Source of the DNA: CAWCDJ01 sp963794265
Lineage (GTDB): Bacteria; Acidobacteriota; Terriglobia; Bryobacterales; Bryobacteraceae
Direction of reading: 5' to 3'
Assembly: GCA_963794265.1 (NCBI GenBank)
Contig: CAWCDJ010000004.1
Coordinates: 1,302,001-1,366,000, forward strand
Length of the DNA stretch: 64,000 bases
Shown piece after piece: positions 16,296 through 24,575 of the stretch. The notes below the pieces were generated by a model. That model searched no databases. It worked only from the letters and a program-made list of their open reading frames with translations, and was not told where the DNA came from. The translations under genes and the position numbers were made by a program. Each line of letters opens with the position of its first letter. Position 1 is the stretch's first letter.

Positions 16296-17072
16296 TCAGC
16301 GGTTGTCTTCCGGCTCCAGCGTCTCCACTGGAATCCGATTGACGATAGCCGCGATCTCATCCGCGGTAAACGGCTCTTCGATGGTGGCGTAAACCGCCCC
16401 GGCGTGGAACCGGAACCCCATGGACCCCTTGCGGATCGAAACCAGGATCTTTGTGCCCAGCGTTCTGGGATCCGTTGCCAGCGCATCGAGCAGAGCCATC
16501 CCCAGGCTCTCCAGAATGGCCTGGTCGAAGACCACAACAGCCGGCCGGAATACCGTGATAATGGCCGATGCATCGTAGCCGCGGCGCGCGAATCGGAACG
16601 CCACTGTCTCGTTCTCTTTCTTCGCCAGTTGCTGGATCAGCTTTTCGTCCTCTGTGATGACGAGCACGTTGGTCGGCAGATTATGCACCCGGCGGTAGTA
16701 AGGGCACTCCTGGCATAGCCCGGTGCAGAACCGTTTCTCATGCCCGTTCCCTTTCACCACGCCTGCCATCCGGAAACACCAGGCGGCGTGCGTCTTGTAG
16801 ACCACGCAGTCCTGGCACTCGGCCCCTGGACTGTTGTTCATGAATTCCCAGCAGCGCATGGGGCGGGAACAGAGTTTGGTTTCTTCGGAGCGGATCTCGG
16901 TACCGTCGTCCTGGGAGAGCACCATCAGCAGATCCTGCTCTTCCACGCGGTAGTGTCCCCCTGCCGTGCGGGTGGCGGGAAGCACACCTCGCTTGATCCA
17001 CTTCAAGACGGTGTCGGCCTTTACCGAGCACAGCCGCGCCGCTTTTCCGGTAGTCAGCAATGGGCTTGACAT
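16296..17072 (-). CDS. Regulator: helix-turn-helix, cysteine-rich (two-CW-like) and receiver-like domains
   Basis: 258 residues from the ATG at 17070-17072; an in-frame GTG at 17079-17081 is possible. Residues 5-60 are a MerR/BldC-like helix-turn-helix (LTTGKAARLCSVKADTVLKW, GVLPATRTAGGHYRVEEQDL). Residues 70-135 carry a cysteine-rich block: CSRPMRCWEF, AECQDCVVYK, WCF and CTGLCQECPYYRR, resembling the two-CW domain and able to hold metal. The last 120 residues look like a response-regulator fold (NVLVITEDEKLIQQL, PAVVVFDQAILES) without a clear phosphorylation pattern. It is divergent from sat across a 293-base AT-rich spacer, so sat is its likely target. Redox or metal sensing is inferred. 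Confidence 0.78.
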   Translation of the reverse strand: MSSPLLTTGKAARLCSVKADTVLKWIKRGVLPATRTAGGHYRVEEQDLLMVLSQDDGTEIRSEETKLCSRPMRCWEFMNNSPGAECQDCVVYKTHAAWCFRMAGVVKGNGHEKRFCTGLCQECPYYRRVHNLPTNVLVITEDEKLIQQLAKKENETVAFRFARRGYDASAIITVFRPAVVVFDQAILESLGMALLDALATDPRTLGTKILVSIRKGSMGFRFHAGAVYATIEEPFTADEIAAIVNRIPVETLEPEDNR

Positions 17073-17231
17073 GCGGAACACACTCTGAAAGCTATGTCTA
17101 TATTATCTACAGTTCCGGCTTCGATAGCAAGATGACCAGATCTGATTTTCTTGATTCTCCCGATCGTCGCCAGATGCGGCGCGAGTTTCTGAGTTTGCGC
17201 CGCGATACACGAGTAACTCCAATGTTAGTGC

Positions 17232-17256
17232 GGACTTAAACCACATTCTGAAGTCC
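17232..17256. promoter_or_regulatory. Candidate operator between the regulator and sat
   Basis: Inverted repeat GGACTT (17232-17237) and AAGTCC (17251-17256) with 13 bases between, immediately upstream of the best sat promoter. A further AAGTCC lies at 17314-17319, between that promoter and the start codon. This spacing is typical of a dimer site; its use by the divergent regulator is inferred. Confidence 0.4.
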
Positions 17257-17265
17257 AAAAAACCG

Positions 17266-17294
17266 GTGACAATTTACTTTTCTCGCTCTACTAT
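17266..17294 (+). promoter_or_regulatory. Candidate sat promoter
   Basis: -35 GTGACA (17266-17271), 17-base spacer and -10 TACTAT (17289-17294), in an AT-rich divergent spacer. The predicted leader is about 65 bases and ends in an AGGAGG site at 17355-17360. Confidence 0.45.
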
Positions 17295-17365
17295 TGAGTT
17301 GAATAATATCTGCAAGTCCGAAATTTCGACATGGTAAAAGGTTTTTTCCGCACAGGAGGCGACCG

Positions 17366-18634
17366 ATGAGTAATTTGATTCTTCCACATGGGGGCGGAGA
17401 GCTGCGTCCCCTACTTCTGGAGGGCGAAGCCCGGCAAGAAGAAATCCGCAAGGCCGAGCATCTGAAACGAGTGCCGATGACCAGCCGGGAAACCGGCGAC
17501 CTCATCATGATGGGCATTGGCGCGTTCACCCCTCTGGATGGTTTTATGGGACGGGACGACTGGCACGGTTGCTGCGAGTCCTACCGCATGCCCAGCAAGA
17601 ACGGCCTATTCTGGCCGATTCCCATCACCTTGTCCACCGAGGAGGACTACGCCAAGTCCATCTCCGTGGGCGACGAGGTGGCGTTGTGGGACGTTGAGAC
17701 GGAATCCATCATGGGCACCATGAAGATCGCCGAGAAGTACGCGATCGACAAGGAGTACGAGTGCAAGCAGGTGTTCCGGACGTCTGACCCCGCCCACCCC
17801 GGTGTGCAAAAAGTGATGGAGCAGGGAGCCGTCAATCTCGCGGGCCCTGTGAAGGCGGTTTCCGAGTCTTTCTATCCCGAAATGTTCAAGGGCATCTACC
17901 AGCGTCCGGCCGAAGCGCGCCAGGCGTTCGCAGAGCGCAATTGGACCACTGTAGCAGCGCTGCAGCTTCGCAATCCGATGCACAATTCCCACGCTTACCT
18001 GGCCTGGATTGCCATTGAAGTTTGCGACGGCGTTTACATCCATCAACTGGTCGGCAAACTGAAGCCCGGCGACATCCCGGCCGAAACACGGGTGAAGGCC
18101 ATTGACGCGCTGGTCAACAAGTATTTCCGCAAGGACCGCGTCATTCAGGGCGGCTACCCCATGGAGATGCGCTATGCCGGACCGCGCGAAGCCCTGCTGC
18201 ACGCCGTGTTCCGCCAGAACTACGGATGCACGCACCTCATCGTGGGCCGCGATCATGCCGGCGTCGGCGATTACTACGGTCCCTTCGACGCGCAGAAGAT
18301 CTTCAACGAAATTCCGGCCGGCGCGCTGCTGCTCCAGCCGCTCTGCATGGACTGGACGTTCTACTGCTACGAATGCGGCAGCATGGCGTCCATGAAAACC
18401 TGTCCGCACCAGAGCAAGGCGGTTATCGACGAGGCCGGCAACTATAAGGGAGGCGCCCGCCTGCTGCTCTCCGGTACGTTGCTCCGCAAGCTCATGAGCG
18501 AGGGCAAGCCCGTACCGGCCGAATTCTCCAAACCCGAAGTCATCGCGATTCTCAAGGAATACTACGACGGGCTGGAGGAGAAGGTCGAGGTCAAGCTGCA
18601 CGGGGCTGCCACCGGGGTGACCCCCATAAAGTAG
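17366..18634 (+). CDS. sat: Sulfate adenylyltransferase (ATP sulfurylase)
   Basis: Activates sulfate with ATP to APS and pyrophosphate, supplying AprBA; reversible. 422 residues, single-domain dissimilatory/archaeal type without an APS-kinase extension. Nucleotide-binding QLRNPMHNSH is at residues 200-209 and GRDHAGVGDYYGP at 294-306. A zinc site CYECG...KTCPH is at residues 334-348 (Cys334, Cys337, Cys346, His348), typical of the homo-oligomeric enzymes of sulfate reducers. GAFTPLDGFM lies near residue 52. The divergent Cys-rich regulator at 16296-17072 probably controls it. A GC-rich hairpin separates it from the following redox operon. Confidence 0.98.
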   Translation: MSNLILPHGGGELRPLLLEGEARQEEIRKAEHLKRVPMTSRETGDLIMMGIGAFTPLDGFMGRDDWHGCCESYRMPSKNGLFWPIPITLSTEEDYAKSISVGDEVALWDVETESIMGTMKIAEKYAIDKEYECKQVFRTSDPAHPGVQKVMEQGAVNLAGPVKAVSESFYPEMFKGIYQRPAEARQAFAERNWTTVAALQLRNPMHNSHAYLAWIAIEVCDGVYIHQLVGKLKPGDIPAETRVKAIDALVNKYFRKDRVIQGGYPMEMRYAGPREALLHAVFRQNYGCTHLIVGRDHAGVGDYYGPFDAQKIFNEIPAGALLLQPLCMDWTFYCYECGSMASMKTCPHQSKAVIDEAGNYKGGARLLLSGTLLRKLMSEGKPVPAEFSKPEVIAILKEYYDGLEEKVEVKLHGAATGVTPIK

Positions 18635-18640
18635 CTCCAA

Positions 18641-18666
18641 GGGCGCCCTGGCGGCGCGGGGCGCCC
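18641..18666 (+). terminator. GC-rich hairpin after sat
   Basis: GGGCGCCC at 18641-18648 and 18659-18666 with a 10-base loop, followed shortly by TGGTTTT. The stem is strong but the T run is short, so it may be a leaky terminator or attenuator that sets sat apart from the downstream redox operon. Confidence 0.5.
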
Positions 18667-18691
18667 TGGTTTTGAATCGAGGAGTGTATCC

Positions 18692-20104
18692 ATGAAGCCG
18701 CTCACGGCGGAGGAACGGAAACAGGCGTTCTCCAATTCAAAAAGGGACGAAGTCCTCGCGAAGCAACGGCTACCCGTCCGTTACAACGTTGAGGATTTCG
18801 ATGTGCGCGAACGGCCGCGCCGGTTCCTGGAAGCCTTCGCCGCGATTCTGAAGCACACCAACTACCGTCTGGCTCTCGATCACTACATCCGGGTCTCCGC
18901 GAAATGCGCGCGCTGCTCCACGAGCTGCCAGATCTTCGTGGCAACCGGCGACAGCCGGGACATCCCGTGCTATCGTTCGGAACTGCTGCTCTCTGTCTAC
19001 CGCCGGCATTTCACGGTATCCGGAATGCTGCGCGGCCGCGTCCTGGGCGATCCCGGCCTGACCGACGCGAAGATTCAGGAGATGGCGGACGCCTACTACA
19101 ACTGCACGGCCTGCCGGCGTTGTTCGTTCGAGTGCCCGGCGGGGATCGACCACGGTCTCATCACCCACCTCGCCCGCTACATTCTCTCGGAAATCGGAAT
19201 TGTCCCCCGCGCGCTCGCGGTAAGCGTTCGCGAACAGTTGACCGGCGCCTCGGGCAACACATCGGCTGTGCCCGTGGCCGCGCTCCTCGACAGCCTGGAG
19301 TTCCTCAGCGACGAGATGCGCGAGGAGAAGGGCCTGGAGATTCCTTTCCCAATCGACCAGGAAGGCGCCGAATACATTTTCCTGCCGGCCGTGTCGGACT
19401 TTCTCATGGAAGCGGACACGCTGATGGGCAACGCCGCGGTGTTCCGCGCCACAGGCGATACCTGGACCATCGGCACGGGCTATTTCGACGGCATCAACTA
19501 TGGCCTCTTCTACAGCGATCACGTGATGGAGCGCGTGGTGGCGAAGGTCGTGTCCGAGGCCCGGCGCCTCAAGGTCCGGAAGCTGCTGATCGGCGAATGC
19601 GGGCACGCCTCGCGAACCGCCAAGGCCTTCTATCCCGCGTTCAGCGGGGACGGGCGCGAGTCGCTGCCCGTGGTCAACTTCGTCGAGTACACCTATGAGG
19701 CATGGAAGCACGGGCGCCTGAAACTGCGTCCCGGCGCCATCGAGGAATCGGTGACGTATCACGACCCGTGCAACCTGGCGCGCACCGGGTGGATTGTCGA
19801 TCAGCCGCGCGAGTTGCTTAAGGCTTTTTGCTCGAACTTCGTGGAGATGACCCCGGGAGGCCGGAATAACATCTGTTGCGGAGGCGGTGGCGGGACCGTG
19901 TCGATCGGCGAGATCCAGCCCTACCGCATGCTGGTGGGGGGACGCATGAAAGCCGAGCAGATCCGCGCCACCGGCGCGAAATACTGCGTGGCTCCCTGCG
20001 CCAACTGCAAGAAACAGTTGAAGGAACTGATGGAATTCTACAAGATCGATTGCCAGATCGTGGGCTTGCACGATCTTGTGTATAAGGCCATCGTCTTCGA
20101 ATGA
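18692..20104 (+). CDS. HdrD-like iron-sulfur protein (HmcF/TmcB/DsrK family)
   Basis: 470 residues, cytoplasmic-facing. First ferredoxin set is CARCSTSC from residue 72, then C in DIPCYR; second is CTACRRCSFECP near 140. The C-terminal half has the cysteine-rich CCG-type domain: HDPCNLART, NNICCGGGGG and APCANCKK, with only a weak first repeat (IGECGHAS). This is the catalytic or electron-accepting subunit of Hmc, Tmc and Dsr transmembrane complexes of sulfate reducers. GAGGAG precedes the ATG. It opens an operon of four overlapping or closely spaced genes downstream of sat. The electron acceptor is unknown; DsrC trisulfide or AprBA partners are possible. Confidence 0.87.
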   Translation: MKPLTAEERKQAFSNSKRDEVLAKQRLPVRYNVEDFDVRERPRRFLEAFAAILKHTNYRLALDHYIRVSAKCARCSTSCQIFVATGDSRDIPCYRSELLLSVYRRHFTVSGMLRGRVLGDPGLTDAKIQEMADAYYNCTACRRCSFECPAGIDHGLITHLARYILSEIGIVPRALAVSVREQLTGASGNTSAVPVAALLDSLEFLSDEMREEKGLEIPFPIDQEGAEYIFLPAVSDFLMEADTLMGNAAVFRATGDTWTIGTGYFDGINYGLFYSDHVMERVVAKVVSEARRLKVRKLLIGECGHASRTAKAFYPAFSGDGRESLPVVNFVEYTYEAWKHGRLKLRPGAIEESVTYHDPCNLARTGWIVDQPRELLKAFCSNFVEMTPGGRNNICCGGGGGTVSIGEIQPYRMLVGGRMKAEQIRATGAKYCVAPCANCKKQLKELMEFYKIDCQIVGLHDLVYKAIVFE

Positions 20105-20123
20105 CGTCGTGAGGTGGACGAAC

Positions 20124-20891
20124 GTGGAAACGTGGATCGAGTTCGGTCGTGGCCCGCTGTTCCGGCTTGCTTTCTCGCTCATGGTGCTCGGCCTGTTGCG
20201 GATTTTCCTGCTGACGCTGGCCGGCATGGCGGAGAGCTACCGGCGGAACATGGACCGGATCGTACCGTGGGGTGAAGTCGTCAGGCAGACTGCGGCGTGG
20301 CTGCTGCCGGCCGGCCGGTTCTGGCGCCGCCGGCCGGTTTATGGGGCCCTTTGTTTGATTTTCCATGTGGGCCTCCTCATCGTCCCCTTGTTCCTGGCGG
20401 CGCACGTACTTCTGTGGAAGCAATCGGTGGGCTTCGCCTGGCCTGCCATTCCCCTGGCTGTCGCCAACTGGCTCACGCTCCTGGTCATCGCAACGGCCCT
20501 CGGCCTGTTCGGCGGCCGGGTGTTTTACCGGGGCGCCCGCAAGTTGAGCCGGCCTCAGGATTTTGTCTGGCCTCTCCTGCTGGCGATTCCTTTTGTCACC
20601 GGTTATCTCTGCGCAAACACGGGCGTCCGCCCGGCCACCTACCAGACCCTGATGTTCCTGCACGTGTACACGGCCGACGCGATCCTGCTGATGATTCCGT
20701 TTACGAAACTCGCCCATTGCGTGCTGATCCCGCTGTCTCAGGCGGTCACCGCCGTGGCCTGGAAATTCCCGCCCGGCGCGGGAGATCGGGTTCTCGAAAC
20801 GCTGGGCTACGCCGACCGGCCGTCGTGGACCGAAGGCGCCCGCCTGCACAGCCCGGCTCGCGAGACCGATGACGAGGTTTGCGCCAAATGA
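20124..20891 (+). CDS. Cytochrome b-type membrane subunit (HmcE/TmcC/DsrM-like)
   Basis: 255 residues from a GTG at 20124-20126 with GAGGTGG 6 bases upstream. Five hydrophobic segments resemble the NarI/DsrM heme b fold: RLAFSLMVLGLLRIFLL, ALCLIFHVGLLIVPLFLAAH, ANWLTLLVIATALGLFG, FVWPLLLAIPFVTGYLCA and LMFLHVYTADAILLMIPFTKLAH. Histidines in segments 2 and 5 (FHVGLL, LHVY, KLAH) are candidate heme b ligands. It would move electrons between the periplasmic side and the HdrD-like protein. The stop overlaps the next gene's ATG (ATGA). Confidence 0.84.
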   Translation: METWIEFGRGPLFRLAFSLMVLGLLRIFLLTLAGMAESYRRNMDRIVPWGEVVRQTAAWLLPAGRFWRRRPVYGALCLIFHVGLLIVPLFLAAHVLLWKQSVGFAWPAIPLAVANWLTLLVIATALGLFGGRVFYRGARKLSRPQDFVWPLLLAIPFVTGYLCANTGVRPATYQTLMFLHVYTADAILLMIPFTKLAHCVLIPLSQAVTAVAWKFPPGAGDRVLETLGYADRPSWTEGARLHSPARETDDEVCAK

Positions 20892-21640
20892 AAGCAGCTA
20901 TCCTCACCGATACCACCAAATGCATCGGATGCAGCGAGTGCGAGTTTGCCTGCAAGAAAGAGAACCACCTCGCCTCCGACATCCCGAGGAATTGGGATCG
21001 CGACGACGGACTCTCGGCACGAAATTGGACTTCCCTCGTAGAGGGCCCCGGCCATACCTTCGTCCGCAAGCAGTGCCGCCACTGCGTGGATCCGGCCTGC
21101 GTATCCGCCTGCCCGGTCGCCGCCCTGCACAAGACCAGCGCCGGCCCGGTTGTCTATGACGACAGCCGGTGCATGGGGTGCCGCTACTGCATGATGGCCT
21201 GCCCCTACGGCATTCCCCGCTACGATTGGGACGCGGCAGTCCCGTATGTGCGCAAATGCATCTTCTGCTATGAACGGCTCTCTGAAGGCCGGCAACCCGC
21301 CTGCACCGAGGCTTGCCCCGCCAAGGCGACCATTTTCGGCGACCGGGACGAGCTCATCGCCGAAGCGCACCGCCGCATCGCGGATAACCCCGGAAAATAT
21401 ATCGACAAGGTGTGGGGTGAGCATGAGGCCGGCGGCGCTTCGGTTCTGCTGATCTCCAACGTGGATCTCTCCTTCCTGACCGAAGGCCATTCCCTGGGGA
21501 CCGAACCTCTGCCGGAGACCACCGAGACCGCGATGCATGCCGTCCCCTTCGCGTTCACCGGCGTGCTGGCCGTGATGGCGGGTTTGAGCTGGGTCATCGA
21601 CAGGCGCATGACGAGGCAGAGGGACGAGTCCGATGAATAG
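20888..21640 (+). CDS. Four-cluster ferredoxin subunit (HmcB/HybA/DsrO-like)
   Basis: 250 residues with four cysteine sets of the polyferredoxin family: CIGCSECEFACK (residue 12 on), CRHCVDPACVSACP, CMGCRYCMMACP and CIFCYERLSEGRQPACTEACP. A single C-terminal membrane anchor, AVPFAFTGVLAVMAGLSWVI, ends in a basic tail. No Tat signal is visible at the N-terminus, unlike many HybA proteins, so the clusters may be on the cytoplasmic side. It transfers electrons beside the NrfD-like subunit encoded next, with which it overlaps by 8 bases. Confidence 0.88.
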   Translation: MKAAILTDTTKCIGCSECEFACKKENHLASDIPRNWDRDDGLSARNWTSLVEGPGHTFVRKQCRHCVDPACVSACPVAALHKTSAGPVVYDDSRCMGCRYCMMACPYGIPRYDWDAAVPYVRKCIFCYERLSEGRQPACTEACPAKATIFGDRDELIAEAHRRIADNPGKYIDKVWGEHEAGGASVLLISNVDLSFLTEGHSLGTEPLPETTETAMHAVPFAFTGVLAVMAGLSWVIDRRMTRQRDESDE

Positions 21641-23483
21641 GGTACGAAAGCTGAAGCTGGCGCTCTGGATGATCACCGGGCTGGCCATGGCGGTGTCGGC
21701 CGCTCGTTTTCTGTTCGGGCTGGGAGCCACCACGAACCTCTCCGACGCCACCCCCTGGGGACTGTGGGTGGGGTTCGATCTGGTCGCCGTGGCCGTAGCC
21801 GCCGGCGGCTTCGTGCTTGCCGCCACGGTCTACATCTTCAGGATGGAGCGCTTTCACCAGGTCGTTCGACTGGCCGTGCTTGCCGCCTTCCTAGGCTATC
21901 TTGCCTTTGTCACGGTGCTGCTGTTCGAATTGGGACTGCCCTGGAATATCTGGCACATGATCGTCTTCTGGAACCCGCACTCGCCGCTGTTCGAAGTCGG
22001 CTGGTGCGTGATGTTATACCTGACGGTCCTCTCCCTCGAGTTCTTCCCGGTACCCGCGGAGGAGTCCGGCGCGCTGGCCGGAATCCGGCGGTTCCTGATC
22101 AAGCTGCGGCTGCCGCTGGTGATCGTAGGGGTAGGCCTGTCGACCCTGCACCAGTCCTCGCTCGGCTCGCTGTTCCTGATCATGCCCTACCGCCTGGCTC
22201 CGCTGTGGTACTCGCCGGTGCTGCCGCTGATGTTCCTGGTCTCCGCAATCGCGGTCGGAATGCTGATGGTGATCTTCGAAAGTCACGCCGCGGCCTTTCT
22301 GTACCGCCGCACCGCCGATACGGAAGTGTTGGCCAGCCTGGGCTCGGCGGCGCGGTGGTTCCTGCTCGGTTATCTCGTCCTCCGTTTCGGTGACTTGGCT
22401 TTCCGCGGACAGGCGCACCTGCTGTTCGCAGCGGGTTGGCGCACGGGGCTGTTCTGGTTCGAAGTGACGACCCTCGCGGTCGCGCCGGCCGTGCTCCTGT
22501 TCCTTCCCAGGGTGAAGAACACATCTTCGGGCCAGTGGACCGCGTCCGCCCTGGGGGTCTTCGGCGTGGTGCTAAACCGGATCGACGTCGGGGGTCTCGC
22601 CCACCTCAGGCCCGGCGGCGCGTTCTATATCCCGCGATGGACCGAAATCGCCATCACCGCCGGTATTATTTCCACCGGCACGCTTGCCTTCCTGTTCATG
22701 ATCGAGCGGTTCCGGATATGGGAACAGCGTCCCTCCGACCCCGATGCCGATCCCCGGAAACTCCCCGAGTTCAACCCGGTGGACACCACCTGGCTGGGGA
22801 TTCCCGCGATTGCCGCGCGTACCGTCTACTCGCTTGGATTCATACTCGCGGCGGCTGTGGGTTTCGCTCTGCTCGGCGACCTTCCGGCCAAGAGCCGCGG
22901 CGCCGAACCCGCGCCCGTGCATCAGGCGCGCGGCGGCGACAAGCTCTGGATCGACGGCAATCTCGACGGCTACGGCGTCCTGTTCCCTCACGAGGAACAT
23001 GAGAAGCGGGAAGGCGCCGCGGCGTCTTGCGTGAAGTGCCATCACATGAATCTGCCGCGCGACCGGAACTCGGCCTGCTCCCGCTGCCATCGCGACATGT
23101 ATTCGCCTTCGGACGCGTTCCGGCACGACTGGCATGCGTCTCCGGACGGGGCCCGGGTGTCCTGCGTGGAATGCCACCCTTCCGGGCAGGTGCGCAACGC
23201 CTCCACGGCGGTCCACTGCGACCGCTGCCACAAGGACCTGGTACCGGCGGGCTCCACGATTCTGGTGAAAACCTATACTGCTCCCGGCTATGCCGAGGCC
23301 ATGCACCGTCTCTGCATTGGTTGCCACGTACAGAAGGCGCGGGAGAAGAACAAGCCGGAGATGAGCCGTTGCGCCTGGTGTCACAAGGAGAAGCGCAACG
23401 TGGTGGACGCCTCCGGGATTCGGCGCGAGCAGGACTTCGTCGGCAGGAGCGTGGTGCTCCCCGTGCCCGCCAAGTCCCAGTAG
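21633..23483 (+). CDS. NrfD/HmcC-like membrane subunit fused to a hexaheme cytochrome c domain
   Basis: 616 residues. Roughly residues 1-430 form an NrfD-type integral membrane protein with about ten hydrophobic segments, including WGLWVGFDLVAVAVAAGGFV and LGLPWNIWHMIVFWNPHSPLFE. The last 180 residues, following a final hydrophobic segment, have six CxxCH heme c sites: CVKCH, CSRCH, CVECH, CDRCH, CIGCH and CAWCH, plus extra histidines (PHEEH, RHDWH). In Hmc complexes the cytochrome is a separate protein (HmcA, far more hemes); here it is joined to the quinone-reactive type subunit. The complex probably exchanges electrons between periplasmic cytochromes, the quinone pool and the HdrD-like protein. 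Confidence 0.88.
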   Translation: MNRVRKLKLALWMITGLAMAVSAARFLFGLGATTNLSDATPWGLWVGFDLVAVAVAAGGFVLAATVYIFRMERFHQVVRLAVLAAFLGYLAFVTVLLFELGLPWNIWHMIVFWNPHSPLFEVGWCVMLYLTVLSLEFFPVPAEESGALAGIRRFLIKLRLPLVIVGVGLSTLHQSSLGSLFLIMPYRLAPLWYSPVLPLMFLVSAIAVGMLMVIFESHAAAFLYRRTADTEVLASLGSAARWFLLGYLVLRFGDLAFRGQAHLLFAAGWRTGLFWFEVTTLAVAPAVLLFLPRVKNTSSGQWTASALGVFGVVLNRIDVGGLAHLRPGGAFYIPRWTEIAITAGIISTGTLAFLFMIERFRIWEQRPSDPDADPRKLPEFNPVDTTWLGIPAIAARTVYSLGFILAAAVGFALLGDLPAKSRGAEPAPVHQARGGDKLWIDGNLDGYGVLFPHEEHEKREGAAASCVKCHHMNLPRDRNSACSRCHRDMYSPSDAFRHDWHASPDGARVSCVECHPSGQVRNASTAVHCDRCHKDLVPAGSTILVKTYTAPGYAEAMHRLCIGCHVQKAREKNKPEMSRCAWCHKEKRNVVDASGIRREQDFVGRSVVLPVPAKSQ

Positions 23484-23543
23484 CTTTTTCGAGGTGAAGC
23501 CCATGCCTGTCGTGCAGCCCTGCCCTCCCCGGGGAGAGTGGGT

Positions 23544-24533
23544 ATGATGTCTCCCGGCATGCCGGTCGAAGGAGCCCGCCAGGCTTGCGAAGCCAGAGAG
23601 TGCCAGAAGGCCATCGACCTGATCGAGGGCGCCGCGCGCGCGCGGCCGGGCGACTTCTCGCTCTATTATTCATTGGGGCTGTGCTACGCCGGAGCCTGCG
23701 GTTTCCGCCACCCGCTGATCTGCCGGGACCTGGCGATCTGCTACCTGCGCCGTGCGCTGGCGCTGCTCCCACTGGACCGGGGAATCATGCGCGCGACGGT
23801 TCTCGACGCGCTGGGAACCGCGCTCGTCCGGGGCCGGGATGCGCCGCAGGCCGGCGCTGCCGCGGAGGCCATCGATTGCTATCGCGAGGCCGCACGGATC
23901 TACGAGAAATTCTCCCGGCTCGATGACTGGGCGCGCACTCTTTTCAATCTCGGGAATACCTGCTGCGACCTTTCCGAGATCACCGGAGAATCCCACTGGA
24001 GCGAGGCGGTGATTCAATACGAGGCATGCCTGCGCGTTCGCACTCTCGAAAAAGACGCGGAGCGCCATGCGGCCGTGCTCGAGAACCTCGGGAGCGCGTA
24101 TCGCCGGCTCCCGGAGGCCGGCCCCGGCGTCAATGTGAAGAAGAGCATCCGGTGCTATCAGCACGCACTGAGGATATACACGCCGGCTACCCATCCGGAT
24201 AAGAGCGCGGCTCTGCGTAGCAACATCGGCAACGCCTACCTGTCGCTGCCGCAGACGGATGAGAAGACCAGGGTTCGCAATGCCCGGCGCGCCCTGCGTC
24301 ACTTCGACCGCGCTCTCCGCATCCAGTCACGAGACAAGCACAGCCGCGCCTACGGAATCACCCAGTACAACCGCTCCGAGGCCCTCCGCCGTCTGGCGCG
24401 AACATCGCCGGACGGAAATCCGGAAATCGAGGTCGACTGTCTGGAGGAGGCCCTAGCCGCCTTCGAATCCTGCGGGGACGAGCGATGCGCGCGCCTGGTC
24501 TGCGCGCAGTTGGAACGGATCAACCGGCAGTAG
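23544..24533 (+). CDS. Tetratricopeptide-repeat protein
   Basis: 329 residues from ATG 23544; the following ATG and a GTG 6 bases earlier are alternatives. Repeats of paired helices are visible: SLYYSLGLCYAGACG, RDLAICYLRRALALLP, EAIDCYREAARIYEKF, ARTLFNLGNTCCDLSE, HAAVLENLGSAYRRLPE, ALRSNIGNAYLSLPQ and AYGITQYNRSEALRRL. This resembles the TPR arrays of bacterial scaffold proteins. No signal peptide or enzyme domain. It starts 60 bases behind the cytochrome-fusion gene and may share its transcript. Partner unknown. Confidence 0.75.
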   Translation: MMSPGMPVEGARQACEARECQKAIDLIEGAARARPGDFSLYYSLGLCYAGACGFRHPLICRDLAICYLRRALALLPLDRGIMRATVLDALGTALVRGRDAPQAGAAAEAIDCYREAARIYEKFSRLDDWARTLFNLGNTCCDLSEITGESHWSEAVIQYEACLRVRTLEKDAERHAAVLENLGSAYRRLPEAGPGVNVKKSIRCYQHALRIYTPATHPDKSAALRSNIGNAYLSLPQTDEKTRVRNARRALRHFDRALRIQSRDKHSRAYGITQYNRSEALRRLARTSPDGNPEIEVDCLEEALAAFESCGDERCARLVCAQLERINRQ

Positions 24534-24575
24534 GCCACCCGGTACCGCTGCTCCGCGCGTGCAATTCTCGCCGGG

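Noticed and set aside
18692..23483. Assignment of the operon as dsrMKJOP
   Set aside because: Gene order and content (HdrD-like, cytochrome b, polyferredoxin, NrfD with fused hexaheme domain, no triheme DsrJ) fit an Hmc/Tmc-like complex better.
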